The notes: generated by a model from the sequence alone, not told the origin. A DNA stretch of 64,000 nt from Tillus elongatus (GCA_964006375.1 OZ023265.1:9053660-9117659); one strand, 5' to 3'; shown: positions 20,918 through 32,163, counted from the stretch's first letter. Numbers and translations are program-made.

Positions 20918-20983
<66 letters not shown>

Positions 20984-21640
20984 CTTTTAGTGAATTTTCA
21001 TCAAGAAAATTCACTAATAGAGAGGTATCGATGGTAAGATTTTTGGAAACATTCTTCGAATTAGCGCATTTTCTTGATGAAAATTCACTGAAAGGAAATA
21101 TGAGCAGAAAATGTGAAGAAATGGACTTTGAAAATATGCCTCTTTCACATTCAAACCAGGCATTGAAGCTTTCTTAAGAGCTGCTCACAGAAAATGTGTC
21201 TTGTGGTCTAATGCAACGAGGGTGGTTGTAGACTTTGAGAGGGGAAGGAAAACCCCCACTACCAGGGTTGGCATGTTCAAAAACATTTGTTTTAAACACC
21301 TGTTTATTAACATATTTTTTTAAACAGTTTTAAACACATGTTTTAAAACGGTTTGTTTTAAATAACTGTTTTTTGATGACTGAAAGGAGGTTTCAATTTC
21401 GCATGAGTTTTCCATGAATAATAATTTTTTAATAAATAACTTTCTTTTCAATAAATTGCTCTAATTTTATTTAAAAAATATGGTAAAGATAGCAGTAAAA
21501 TAACACAAGAAGAAAGACATTTTATTTGAGTTTGAGTATTATTGATAGTAACTTAAATAAAATAAATTGAAAAAGTTAATACTATAATTGTGTATTAACA
21601 AACAAAACCCGAAACCAAGGTCCGCTTGAATTTTTATATG

Positions 21641-21735
<95 letters not shown>

Positions 21736-24700
21736 AGTGTGTGTGTGTGTGTGTGTATATGTATATGTATCCATACGATAACTCAAAAAGTTATTAACTA
21801 ATTTTCATGAAACTCAGCAAGAATCTTTCTTTTATTAATGGCCTGGATGAGTTTGTTAGACAGCCCTATCGGACCAGTTTTTCTATAAAAAAAAGTGGTA
21901 TCTCAAAGAATAACACAGCTATTTTGATGAAATTGGTTGGTATGTTGCCCTCGTAAATATCTTACTCTGTACCAAAGATCAACTAGGTTGTAGGAAATTG
22001 AGTTATGTAAATTTGAAGCATTTAATGAAAATTTTTTTTTACTAATTTACTATTACCAATAACCTAACCAAGGCAAAGGATTTAACTTAACAATAGTACC
22101 TAACTTATTTAAAGTTTATATAATAAAAATGTCCGGGACACAGAAAGTGCTTTATGGTAGTGAATTTTCATAACAATAATATATTATAGTGATTTTGCCG
22201 TATATTAAAAGTTACAAAACATTACTTTATCAAGAGCCTCGGTGGTTCAGAGGTAAGAACGTGTGCCTCTGAACCGAAGGGTACTGGGTTCGATCACAGG
22301 GTACTCTTTTCACTTTTTCAGTACAAACTGTAACATTAACATCAACCGAGGTTCTGGCCTTGTATTTTAGCAAGTTAAATGTCTGCACGTTCCGCCCTTC
22401 GGAGGGGGCATAAAGCCGTCGGTCCCATGTCCATGCGATGTTGGGCACGTTAAAGATCCCTACCCTCATTACAGAAAGGCAGGGGTTCGGCAAAATTTCC
22501 AGGATGGTGAGGAGAAACTGCTCCCTGGCGTCGGTGATTGGCCATAGTCGCGGAAATAGGTCGGCGTTAAAGAAACAAAACATACATAAACATTTATTTA
22601 TCAGGAACAGTAAAAAGTAAGGTAAAGAAAGGCAAGCAAAAACATGATCTCAAACAAAGAAATTGATAAACAGGAAATATACTCAACAAAAAATACATTA
22701 ATAAACTGAACATAAAAAAATTCTTGTGGTTCATGCATTGAGGGTGATTGTATGCATGCAGAAGAAGAACCCCCAGGTCGAAGAAGGTTTCTGCCCCTTC
22801 ACCCAAAAACATGGGGGGTTCTCCCTCCCGTTATGCATGCATACAACTACCTGCAAAAGCATAAAACACAAGAGAATAAGTCTTCTTCTTTATTTTACCA
22901 TTGTTGCTTGGTAAACTTATTAATGCATATACCCAACTTCAAATGGCATTTCGTTTTTATTCATAGTTTTTTTGTTTTAAAACATGTTTTTTATCCCATG
23001 TATAAAAAACACGTTTAAAAAAAACGGTTTCAAATTTTAAAAACAATGTTTTGTTTAAAATATTTAAAAAAAAACATGTTTTTTGCCAACCCTGCCCACT
23101 ACTAAGGAGACCCCCCCCTGGCACCAGTGAAACGCTAGCAGAAGGAAAATGCACGTTACAATATAAGTACCACTAAAAGAGAACATGTACTAGCAAATAC
23201 TGTCAAGTGATCGAAAAAGGAATGGTAAATTGACACAAATTCAAAGCCAAAGAGGTAGGTCCGGCCCTTGGGTGTAAATAACCAGCCACCTTGCATTATC
23301 CTCATTACAAAAACAATGTAGGAAACCAATAATATGTAACAGATTACGAACTCGTGACAAACGCACACTTCAACCACTCTTACACTAGGTAGAAGGTGAA
23401 GAATGCAGAATTTTAGAAAGAAGGCCTTGGAACCTGATAGATGTGTAGCGTACAAAAAGGGATTTATTACTGGTGCACTGATGGTAATGTAATATAGCCC
23501 AAACTGCCAGGTCTGGACTAGGCAACAGAGGAAGTGTGGATTTTTCAAAAAAAAATCTTTGAATGCAAATAACTCGGCGAAAAATAGAGAACAAAAGGTA
23601 AGAATGGTGTCGACATGTATGTATGATACCAAACTTGATCTATCAGCAGTCGATTTATATAAAACTGACGAGGAGGTAAACTGCAAATTCACCCAGTATT
23701 CTTACCTTAGAATGTATTCTTTCATGACAATGAAGCTGACTAGATGTTTTGAATTTTTTATCACACTGACTACAAGCAAAAGGTCTCTCATTTGTGTGCA
23801 CCCTCATGTGCAATTTCAAACGTCCCGCTCCCAAGCAAGTTTTTCCACATGCCTCACACTGTTGGACATTCTTTTGCTTCTCCAGTTCTTCTTTCTCCTT
23901 ATCATATAAACCCATTTCAATTTGCTTCTTCTTTTCATGCCACTTTATATGTCTCACTAGATCATATTTATCATAGTATGCTTTGTCACATTCTGAACAG
24001 GAGAACTGCTTTTCATTTGTGTGTCTTTTAAGATGCAACTGAAGCGTACGATTAGATCTAAAGCCTTTCGAACATATGTTACATGTAAACGGTTTACCCA
24101 TGTTGTGTATTTTCAGGTGTTTCTGAAGGTTGTCACGATGAGCGAAGCTCTTAAGACACAACATACATTCATGCTTTTTCTGCCCGCTATGAATAGCCAG
24201 GTGTCTAACCAGCGTGTTTTTGTGGTTATATGCCTTGTTGCATTTACTGCATTTAAAATGCTTATAACCTTTATGGGAGCACAAGTGTTTGAGGATCTCG
24301 CCTTTGTAATTGAATGTTTTGCCACATAAATGACATGGATAGTTTGGCTTTTTCATTGAGATATTGTGTTTCTTCCGCAAATGCAGAAAAAGTGCACGTT
24401 TGGTAACAAATCTAGAGGAACAGTTGTTACAATGGATGATTTTTAAGCTATGTTTTTGGCTGATATGGAACATGAGCGACCGTTTTGTAGTAAAATTTCT
24501 CCCACATTTTTCACAATGGTTTTTTATATCACTTTTGTCTTGTATAATGTCTTTAATGTTTTCTGGTTCATCTTCTTCAGAAGATAAGGAACTGCTATCG
24601 TTACACTCTGCATCAGGTTCTTTTCTATTGTAGTCTTCAGAGGTCAAGTATTGGTAGGTGCTTTCACATTTCTTTTTGAAACCAACAGAAATAGCTAATT

Positions 24701-24920
24701 CTTGTTGACAGGTGCCACATATAAGTTGAGGGAGACCATCGTCCTTCTTTACCTAAGAGAAAAAATAAATAATTTGAGATTCTTGTAATAACTAAGTAGT
24801 ATAATAACAATTATTTACCTGTACAGAGGCAATAAAGGTTATGTTGTCAGCTAAATTTTCATTTTCGCTAAAAATTCCACTCAAATTATTGTTACTCAAA
24901 CATAATCTACAGACATCCAT
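17897..24920 (-). CDS. ZAD-type C2H2 zinc-finger protein, 11 fingers, complete
   Basis: Three minus-strand exons, 24920-24819, 24752-23706 and 18097-17897, join in phase 0 with GT-AG borders: 450 codons, 449 aa. Exon 1 begins [15 protein letters not shown] and exon 2 continues with [20 protein letters not shown]. Together these form a ZAD domain (two CxxC pairs), which dimerises insect zinc-finger factors. An acidic serine-rich linker precedes nine C2H2 fingers in exon 2 (finger 1 at HCEKCGRNF, finger 9 ending HERIH). Exon 3 adds fingers 10 and 11 ([20 protein letters not shown]), then a short tail ending RIFDG. The splice restores the linker HSKVRPYVC. Finger 8 has CGKTC where an aromatic is usual. 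It is probably a nuclear DNA-binding regulator; targets are unknown. The 5.6-kb intron 2 carries a TIR element, two hAT-type elements and a SINE. No TATA box was seen upstream of 24920. Confidence 0.93.
18445..19251. mobile_element. Non-autonomous TIR element, 807 nt, in the zinc-finger intron
   Basis: Left end CAGGGCTTTCATTCATTCCC and right end GGGAATTAATGAAAGCCCTG are inverted repeats of about 35 nt (extended by CCCACGG/CGTGGG), flanked by TA at 18443-18444 and 19252-19253. No transposase domain is inside. The TA target suggests a Tc1/mariner-superfamily MITE. Confidence 0.85.
19782..19858. repeat. (AT)n tract, left of a hAT-like element
   Basis: Dinucleotide tract preceded by the family block TTTGAGTTATCAGTTGGATA. 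It continues on the other side of the element at 20924-20980, so the insertion landed inside one microsatellite. Confidence 0.95.
19859..20923. mobile_element. hAT-like non-autonomous element with TTCGAAC subterminal repeats
   Basis: The ends TAGAGGTGTGCGAA and TTCGCACACCTCTA are perfect 14-nt inverted repeats. Both ends are rich in GAAC/TTCGAAC motifs (19880-20015; 20775-20900), as expected of transposase-binding subterminal repeats. No transposase frame. (TA)n on both sides hides any 8-nt target duplication. Confidence 0.8.
20924..21075 (-). repeat. (AT)n tract and hairpin terminus of the AT-core family
   Basis: (TA)n to about 20980, then TTTTAGTGAATTTTCATCAA, GAAAATTCACTAATAGAGAG and GTATCGATGG, which is the hairpin end of the dispersed family. 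Another AGTGAATTTTC-type palindrome half is at 21068-21094. Confidence 0.75.
21640..21757. repeat. (AT)n-(GT)n compound microsatellite
   Basis: About 87 nt of (AT)n followed by (GT)n with one GA interruption. On the right are the ACTCAAAAAGTTATTAACTA block and the 3' parts of the AT-core family to about 22150. Confidence 0.9.
22234..22600 (+). mobile_element. tRNA-derived SINE copy 1
   Basis: The head resembles a tRNA (Gly-type): A box TGGTTCAGAGG at 22243-22253 and B box GGTTCGATCAC at 22287-22297. A shared body follows (CAAACTGTAACATTAACATC, CTGCACGTTCCGCCCTTCGG, GTGATTGGCCATAGTCGC) and an A-rich tail AAAGAAACAAAACATACA. Copies 2 and 3 are at 27822 and 51195. Confidence 0.88.
22719..22885. 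repeat. Dispersed repeat shared with 50957-51115
   Basis: TTGTGGTTCATGCATTGAGG, then TGTATGCATGCAGAAG, and later TTATGCATGCATAC recur at 50968-51080. The paired ATGCATGC blocks in inverted arrangement suggest a small TIR or foldback element. Confidence 0.6.
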
Positions 24921-25059
24921 TTTTTGGAAACTTAAAAATGTTGCTGTTACATACGGTTTCTGTTATTTTGAAAATTTTAAAAAGAATATAATTACGATTT
25001 GTTTATTTTTAATTTTATCCATATTTCGGTTTTGACGTAACATTTGACAACCATTGACA

Positions 25060-25345
25060 TTGACATTTACCTTTTCTTCTTTACGAGACAAACTAATATA
25101 ATTTATAAATCTATGCAAATGCATTAATAAATTTTCTGGCCTTTCTGGAAAACGAGTTATGGTAAAGGGTAAAGTAAAGTTCATACACTTGCGAATTGCG
25201 AAGGCGAATTGCAAAAAGCGTATTGCCAAATCGCTGTGAAACGTATCCCTATTGATTTATTGTAAATAATATGGTAATATTATTTAAAACAGACCAAATA
25301 GAAATTAGTTTCGCAATTCGCATTTCTCTCTAGCTTAAGTAAAAT
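25060..25345. other. 5' flank of the zinc-finger gene
   Basis: AT-rich DNA upstream of the minus-strand start at 24920. No TATA box or other definable promoter motif was recognised. Confidence 0.4.
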
Positions 25346-25347
25346 AC

Positions 25348-25475
25348 AATTTGGAGAACCCAATTCGTCACAATACAGTTTTTAGACCTGCGATCTTTTC
25401 GCTAACAAAGTTAGCGTTATCAGAGGGATGAGGAGATGAGATAGGGATGAAAATAAGTTTATTCGTCCCTCTGGA
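25348..25475. mobile_element. Single arm of the 9132-type TIR element
   Basis: ACAATTTGGAGAACCCAATT, CACAATACAGTTTTTAGACC and GCTAACAAAGTTAGCGTTAT match the left arm at 9132-9215. AGGGATGA...TCGTCCCTCT matches the interior near 9775-9825. No second arm is found. Confidence 0.65.
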
Positions 25476-25489
25476 AAAGAAATCCAACC

Positions 25490-26070
25490 TTTTTGCACTC
25501 AATTTGTTTCTTAGATGCATGTACTTTCCAGCTGGTTGACCAGGTTAACCGCCATAATTGTCGCTGCTGGAGTGATGGAAATCGAAGAATTTTTTGCGAA
25601 ACTCATACGCAGCATCCGGGGAAATTATATGTTTAGGCGGGCGTACTGGGAGAACATCTCATAGGGCATCTTTTCTTACCGGGAAATCTGGATGGAAACA
25701 TGTATCTGGATCTATTGAAAAGGCATATCTACCCGACAATTGTGGAAGTATCGGAAAATAGCACTGCTCTGGCAGACGAGGTTAGTGGTTTCAACAGGAT
25801 GGTGCTCTACCACATTATCCGCAGCCGCTGTGCGTGAATTTCTTAATCAGCACTTTCCATCACTGGATAGGACGCAGAGATTCAATTGACCAGCCTCTTA
25901 GGTCGCCACATTTAACATCCTTAGACTTTTTCTATGGGTACACTTTAAGTCAAAAATTCATGCAACAGGACCAAACTCACTTGAGAAGCATCAGCGGCGA
26001 ATTGTTGAAGAATGGCGTCAGATAACGCCCGAAATGCTTAAAAATGTTCGTTGGGAATTGGAGCAAATAT
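25490..26070 (+). mobile_element. Mariner-like element ii (DD41D type), decayed
   Basis: Plus-strand frames show LFLPGNLDGNMYLDLL, then FQQDGALPHYP, then LRSPHLTSLDFFYGY and a C-terminal LLKNGVR, in the order and spacing of the DD41D transposases at 44335 and 15422. The first catalytic region is lost, many frames are broken and no TIRs were identified. Confidence 0.75.
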
Positions 26071-26183
26071 TGTATTATTGTATGGTAGTGGGGGGGGGGG
26101 GGGGGTTAGAGGCGGTGCCGGTGTTAATTTGAACATTTAATTAAATAGCATTCCTTTATTCATTGACTTTTTGTCTTACTTTT

Positions 26184-26308
26184 AGTTCATTTTTATTAAA
26201 AAAAAATTCACTAATAGAGAGGTATCGATGGTGAGACTTTGCAAATTTTTTTTCAAATGAGCGTGAACTAGGACCTCTAGAACCCATATCCGGGGTTAGT
26301 TTCAATTG

Positions 26309-26394
<86 letters not shown>

Positions 26395-26575
26395 GCACGA
26401 GAACTCAAAAAGTTATTAACCGATTTTGATGAAGTTTGGTGAATATCTTTCCTTGTAAAAGACCTTACGACATACCAAAATTTGACTTCATAGGTTTATA
26501 GAAAATTGAGTTATTCAAATTTGAAGCATTTAATGAAAATTCAATACCATAACGCACTTGCTGCGTCCCGAACCT
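26184..26575 (-). repeat. AT-core repeat family, most complete compact copy
   Basis: On the plus strand: hairpin terminus (TTCATTTTTATTAAAAAAAA, ATTCACTAATAGAGAGGTAT); CTAGAACCCATATCCGGGGT block; (AT)n 26321-26393; AACTCAAAAAGTTATTAACC block; GAAGCATTTAATGAAAATTC; and terminus ACCATAACGCACTTGCTGCG. Other copies share these landmarks in the same order, which defines one mobile family. No protein is encoded. Confidence 0.85.
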
Positions 26576-27027
26576 ATTTAAATTCATGATTTTATTGCCA
26601 CATCCAAACCAAAATTTAAAAAGTCGCATGTTGTCGGAGCAGAATTGAGAAAGCTCTAAAATGATGTGTCACTCAACATAGGCTGCCATTTAAAATTTAA
26701 GGGTACTTTACGCACCTGCCTAAGGGGTGGGTTCCGAGACACCCAAACTTACGCCATTATGTAAGTCGACATGTCTGGGTTTTCTTTCTTTTATTTAATT
26801 CAATTCCGATATTTCTCAGGTGGAGAGTTTTAATTGGCACCCCTGGATGCGCGCGCGCCTGCGTTTGTGTGTGTGCGTGTGTACAGCATGGTTTGCAAAG
26901 CTTCTACACCACATAGAGACCAACAATTTTTTTTAAGGCTAAGTTTGTTGGCCAGTTCTGAGGGTCGCGTTTTTTCATAGAAACTTGTAAATTTTCTTTT
27001 TTAAAATGCCTTGTCTTTGAAACTTTG
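26576..27027. other. Intergenic DNA, no recognised gene
   Basis: AT-rich with a short alternating purine-pyrimidine CG/TG run at about 26849-26881. Nothing coding was seen. Confidence 0.4.
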
Positions 27028-27665
27028 TTGGCATTTCTGTGGATCGAAATCTCAATTGGTACCAACATGTCACATCAATTGCAGAAGTGGCTGCTAAGAA
27101 ATTAGGTTTCCTCTTCCGGGCTCGCAAATACTTTTCACCAGCTAATTTCTATACCTTATATACTTCACAAATAAGACTAAACCTCGAATAATGCTCCCAC
27201 ATCTGGGGTGCCGCTGCCGCTTCTACACTCGCTATCCTGGACTCCATTCAAAATAGAGCTATACGTCTCATCGGTGACCCTACCCTCACCCAAAGGCTGC
27301 CATCCCTTGCCCACCGACGTGCCGTTGGTGACCTCTCTCTCTTTTATAGATGTCTGCACGGGCACAGAGGAGCGTTCCTCCATAGTTTCCCCACCTGCTG
27401 CCCCCAACAGATCTACCAGGGGAACAGAGCGAATGCACCCTTTTACTGTCCAGGTCACCAGACTTAGAACATCTTGTTATTCCCGCTCTTTTGTCCCGAG
27501 GACTTCCAAGTTGTGGAATTCCTTGCCGGCACATGTTTTTCCTTCTCCTCCGAACCTCCAATAACCTTCAATTCAAGAATTAACAAGTTGCTTCTTTCCT
27601 CCTTGTCGACAGCCACGACACGATAGTATTTAGGCTGCAAGCCTTCGTGGTGTGTTATTGAAATA
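27028..27665 (+). mobile_element. LINE A copy 2 (3' fragment)
   Basis: The plus strand encodes the C-terminal region after the RT active site: VGISVDRNLNWYQHV in degraded form, KKLGFLFRARKYFSPAN, LDSIQNRAIRLIGDPTLTQR, then TSKLWNSLPAHVFPSPPN. It ends with the tail GTATTTAGGCTGCAAGCC and an A-rich run. 5'-truncated, with stops. Confidence 0.85.
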
Positions 27666-27821
27666 TAAAAAAAAAACTTGTCAATTTATTTTTACGAAAT
27701 TTAACTCATATACTGTCATCAAGTACAGATGCTATATTACAAAATTCAGTTTTGCTAAATAATTGTAAGCCAAGTTTTTCCGGAATTAAATTTAACAGAA
27801 CTTACTTCTTTTTTTTTAAAC

Positions 27822-28140
27822 AGCCTCGGTGGTTCAGTGGTAAGAACGTGTGCCTCTGAAGCGAAGGGTACTCGGTTCGATCCCAGGGTACCCTTTTCAC
27901 TTCTCCAGTACATACTGTACAATTAACATCAACCGAGATTGTGGCATTGTATTTGAGCAAGTTGAATGTCTGCACGTTCCGCCCCTTGGAGGGGGTGTAA
28001 AGCCCTCGGTCCCGTGTCTATGCAATGTTTGGTCCTACTCACCTTACAGAAGGGCGAGGGGGATCGGTGATTGGCCATAGTCGCATAAATGGGTCGACGT
28101 TAAAGAAATAAAAAAACACACATACACACACTTTAAAAAA
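27822..28140 (+). mobile_element. tRNA-derived SINE copy 2
   Basis: The best-preserved tRNA-like head of the three: A box TGGTTCAGTGG (27830-27840) and B box GGTTCGATCCC (27874-27884). The body matches copy 1, with an internal deletion near 28035-28055. The tail is A/AC-rich. Confidence 0.88.
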
Positions 28141-29282
28141 ATGTGTTGTGGATAGAATAAACAATGATGGATATGTTAAATGATTAAATCGTTGACGTTA
28201 GTGTTTCTAATAAATAGAATGTCAGATGTGTGACATGTTTATGGTTTGTGTGTTTGTTTTTGTTAAAATTTTCACAAAAGTCGCTAGATGAATCAAGTCT
28301 TTACTAAACGCAAAATGGACACACAAATAATAGCAACCATATTTTCAAGGTTACACTATATTTTTACTGGTCTGTATTTTAAGTGAAACGTAAAAATAAA
28401 AGTATAACAATTAAACATTTTAATTAATAAGAAACATGTGCAGAAAAAAATAGCTACGTTAAAAAAACCAAAAGAATAATATATACAAATACATCAATTT
28501 AAATAGATATATTGTCATTTATTGATGTTCACCTTGATTTTAGATGCTGTTTGTTTCGTTACTTAATTATTAGTCAATTAAAGGCATTAATTAAAATGCT
28601 TAAATTTACATCTTCCGTTGCACTGATTTTTTTGTACAAAGCTAAACCTAATATCACATACGAGTATATTCATGCAAATCAAAACAGGTTAGAAACGTGA
28701 TCTGGCGTCTAAACAAAAGATAATGTTAATAAAAGGTAAGTAAATGTCCTTGTACATTTTCGACATACCTATTACTTTTACCGACACCCAGAATATATAC
28801 CCGGAAAAAGCATTTCACAATACAGATTAAAAAGTCTGGACGCAGCGAGTGCGTTATGGTAGTGAATTTTCATTAAAAAATTGTTTAGTAGCAAATTTGT
28901 CTTTTTACTATATTCTACTATATAATAGAAACAATGTACCATATTTCATCAAATTAGCTTTTCGACAAAACGCTCAAAAAGTTTTTTGCATATGGAAATT
29001 TACAACGAATTTTTTCACGAAAATCCGAAATTATTTTTAAAAAAATAACTTATTAAACATTTATTATTATGCCCTTTCCTTCTGAAACAAAAAATACAGG
29101 CTGTTCTATTTGAAACAATTGAGTTAGGAAAGTTTTTTTTATTTTTAATTCAGTCACTATTTGAGAGCACCCTTATACGGCATCACAATTTTTTGATGAA
29201 ATCATATAAACGAAAACTTCTCTGAATGCGTTATTTGCATGGGACTCCGATTTCTATTGGTAAAAACGCCGTATCACAATTA
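28141..29282. other. Intergenic DNA with one repeat-family end
   Basis: AT-rich. GTCTGGACGCAGCGAGTGCG and TTATGGTAGTGAATTTTCAT at 28834-28873 are the GACGCAG terminus of the AT-core family. Nothing coding was recognised. Confidence 0.5.
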
Positions 29283-30510
29283 TTGATAGATATATAGATA
29301 TATAGATAGATGGATATATATTTATTGTACCAAAGCTGTTACAAAAACAGATGTACTCGCCAATAAAAATACAAAACACATATACAGAAATGACCAAAAC
29401 AATACATAACAAAAACAAACAAAGTATGTACAAAATAGGAAACACAAGTATGAAAAGCAGGGTAATAACAGGCATCTTAACAAGTTAAAACATAAGTCAG
29501 TAGTTTAAAAATATAGCAGATGCACCTTCCAAATCTTGAGACACAATTGCAAACGACACTACCACTTAAAAGATAAATATTCCTTAGCCGAATAAAAACA
29601 ATTTCTTAATAAAAATTCCTTAAGTTGGCGTTTGAAATGGGTAACATTAACTATCTGTCTAATGATGATATAGGCAAGTGATGATACAAACGGGCAGCAG
29701 CATAGTAAGGTGACCGCTCATAGCCAGCTGTGTGGTGGCTACTTATCTCAATGGTGAGTCTATTTCTCGTGCCATAAGCACATAGGTCCACATTAAATTT
29801 AAAACAGCGAGGATATAGTCTCACAAACACAATAGCCTTGTAGATGTAGACGCAAGGAACAGTCAAGATGAAGTGTTGTCGAAAATAAGGCCGACAGCTA
29901 CCCTTCAGCTGAATACCAAACATAAGTATGACCATTCTCTTCTGTGCAACAAATAGCCGCTTAATTTCAGTAGCACAACCCCAAGCAACAGTGTTGTAAG
30001 ATAGTGCGGAATAAACAAGTGCATAGTACACAGACATTAACACATGCTGATCCAACACATCCCTTAATCTTCCCAATGCAAAAAAGATGAATTGATACTG
30101 TCACAAACCGAGTCTACCTGAAGGTTTCACGAAAGGTTATCCTGTATAACGGAGCCCAACTAAGCCACAGACTCAGAAAAGCGAAGACCCATGGCCTCAA
30201 TTGAATTACCAAAAGCATCCGAAAGAACCCTTCTCCTAGCAAAATGGACAAGAACCGCTTTGTTCATGTTAATCATAAGGATATTTTTATGATACCAGTC
30301 TCTAAAGCCAGCAACAATTTTATTAGTCACCTCAAGAAGCCTACCAGAGGAAGTCGCTGAGACCACCAATGCAACATCGTCGGCGTACATTGTCACGTCG
30401 CAGTCGGCGATATGGGACGGAAGGTCATTAACGTACGTCAGAAACATTAGCGCCCCAGGACTGATCCCTGCGGAACTCCACGCTCCAGAGGATATTCAGA
30501 TGACAAAAAC
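29283..30510 (-). mobile_element. LINE D (non-LTR retrotransposon, 5'-truncated)
   Basis: The minus strand reads FLTYVNDLPSHIADCDVTMY followed by ADDVALVVS (intact YADD active site, about 30390), then INMNKAVLVHFARR. After frameshifts come LVYSALSYNTVAWG and a C-terminal region to about 29600. The 3' end near 29283-29330 is a GATA/TATC-type simple repeat instead of poly(A). It is unlike LINEs A, B and C. Confidence 0.8.
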
Positions 30511-30595
30511 GTGAAAAGTTGCAAAACAATTGAAATAACTCCAAAACAAGCTTGCATCACTATTCGACCGAAAAAGTAAAAATGCAATAATATAA

Positions 30596-30783
30596 GGGCT
30601 GTTCGATTAAAAAAAAAAAGAAAATTTGTATCGTCAACGACTTATGGGCCACCTGTGATTGTCTAAATAATTTTTATAAGATGCAGCCCAAGATACTCTA
30701 TAATTAACATATACAATTGTTTCTCGTATCTTGTATAATAACAGTAATAGTGAGCTTTACCGTAGAAATGCGTCAACTGTATA
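30596..30783 (-). mobile_element. Small MITE, reverse orientation
   Basis: Reverse complement of 32004-32163 and 47731-47910: landmarks are ACGACTTATGGGCC, TTATAAGATGCAGC, CTCGTATCTTGTATAATAAC and GTAGAAATGCGTCA. The termini AAGGGCTGTTCG and TGACGCATTTCTACGG resemble decayed CAGGGTG-type TIRs. Confidence 0.65.
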
Positions 30784-30882
30784 TATGCATATATGTATAT
30801 AACAGATAAAAACTGAAATTACCCCAGATATGGGTCCTGGGGTACCTTGTTTGCACTGATTTGAAAATATATTTTAAAATTC

Positions 30883-30936
30883 AAAAGTCGCGGTCTCCTC
30901 AAAAGTCGCGGTCTCCTCAAAAGCCGCGGTCTCCTC
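30883..30936 (+). repeat. Three tandem 18-nt units
   Basis: AAAAGTCGCGGTCTCCTC is repeated at 30883, 30901 and 30919, with one C substitution in the third unit. It lies at the outer edge of the foldback arm starting at about 30937. Confidence 0.9.
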
Positions 30937-31745
30937 TTCAACGAATTTATTCTACGAAAATCTGCTAAAAATTATAGACAATTAAACCATAAACTCTATA
31001 ACCAAAACTAAATGCATCAGAGAGGGTCTATTTGAAATGCATTTTCTGGAAATAGTTTAGTAAAATGAAGGACAATGACGGTTGAATCTGAAACTTAAGG
31101 ACTTGTCAAAGACACTTCTTGCGACATTTTCTCTACATAGCCCGTATTCGCTTTAGGTTTTTTGCTTGAAAGTTGCCAATTTTGACGTTTTAAATCGCGA
31201 CTTTGACGTTTTAAAGGAAAAGTAATCAAATTTTCAAAGTATTTTTTCTGTCATTTCTTGACGTTTCTGCGCCAAAAAACTTAGTCTTTGTCTGCAATAT
31301 ACAATAGATTTTGTTATCCACACAAAATATTTTGCTTTTGTGCGTTTGTCCACTCATCAGTGGCATCCAAATTTTTTTTTAAAAGCCTATAGCTGTTTAA
31401 AGAAAATAAATTTGGAGTTTTCCTCATAGCGTCAAAGTCGCGATTTGAAACGTCAAAATTGGCAATGTTTAGGCAAAGAACGTGAAACAAATACGGATTT
31501 TGAAAAGGAAATGTTGCAAGAAGAGTGTTGTGCGAACCCTTAAGTTTAAGCTTCAATCGTCATTGCCCTTCATTTTGCTAAAATATTTACAGAAAATTCA
31601 TTTCAAATAGACCTTTTCTCTGATGCTTTGGCTGTCGGTTTAGTCAAGTTGATGCTTTCGCTGTAGGTTTAGTTAAGTTTATGGTTTAACGGTCTATAAT
31701 TTTTAGCAAATTTTCGTAGAAAAAAATGTTAATGAGGAGATCGCG
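30937..31745. repeat. Large imperfect inverted repeat (foldback)
   Basis: The left arm (about 30940-31215) is the reverse complement of the right arm (about 31430-31745): TTCTACGAAAATCTGCTAAA versus TTTAGCAAATTTTCGTAGAA, and GCCAATTTTGACG versus CGTCAAAATTGGC. The spacer is about 200 nt. Single-arm relatives are at 47370-47660 and 60470-60740. No protein is encoded. Confidence 0.8.

Positions 31746-32163
<418 letters not shown>

Larger units (their letters stand above)
21263..23094. mobile_element. hAT-type non-autonomous element with exact 8-bp target duplication
   Basis: The ends CAGGGTTGGCATG and TGCCAACCCTG are inverted repeats. CCCACTAC is present intact on both sides (21255-21262 and 23095-23102). 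Subterminal DNA is rich in TGTTTTAAA/TTTAAAACA motifs at both ends. The interior is composite: an (AT)n/(GT)n tract at about 21640-21757, a SINE at 22234-22600 and a repeat at 22719-22880. It sits in intron 2 of the zinc-finger gene. Confidence 0.88.

Noticed and set aside
22230..22583. 117-codon minus-strand frame, with a near twin at 51200-51550
   Set aside because: Both are antisense readings of the tRNA-derived SINE; similarity reflects the SINE and not a protein family.
23156..23692. 178-codon hydrophobic minus-strand frame resembling a membrane protein
   Set aside because: It lies in intron 2 of the zinc-finger gene, no splice or family support, and its hydrophobicity is as expected from T-rich DNA.
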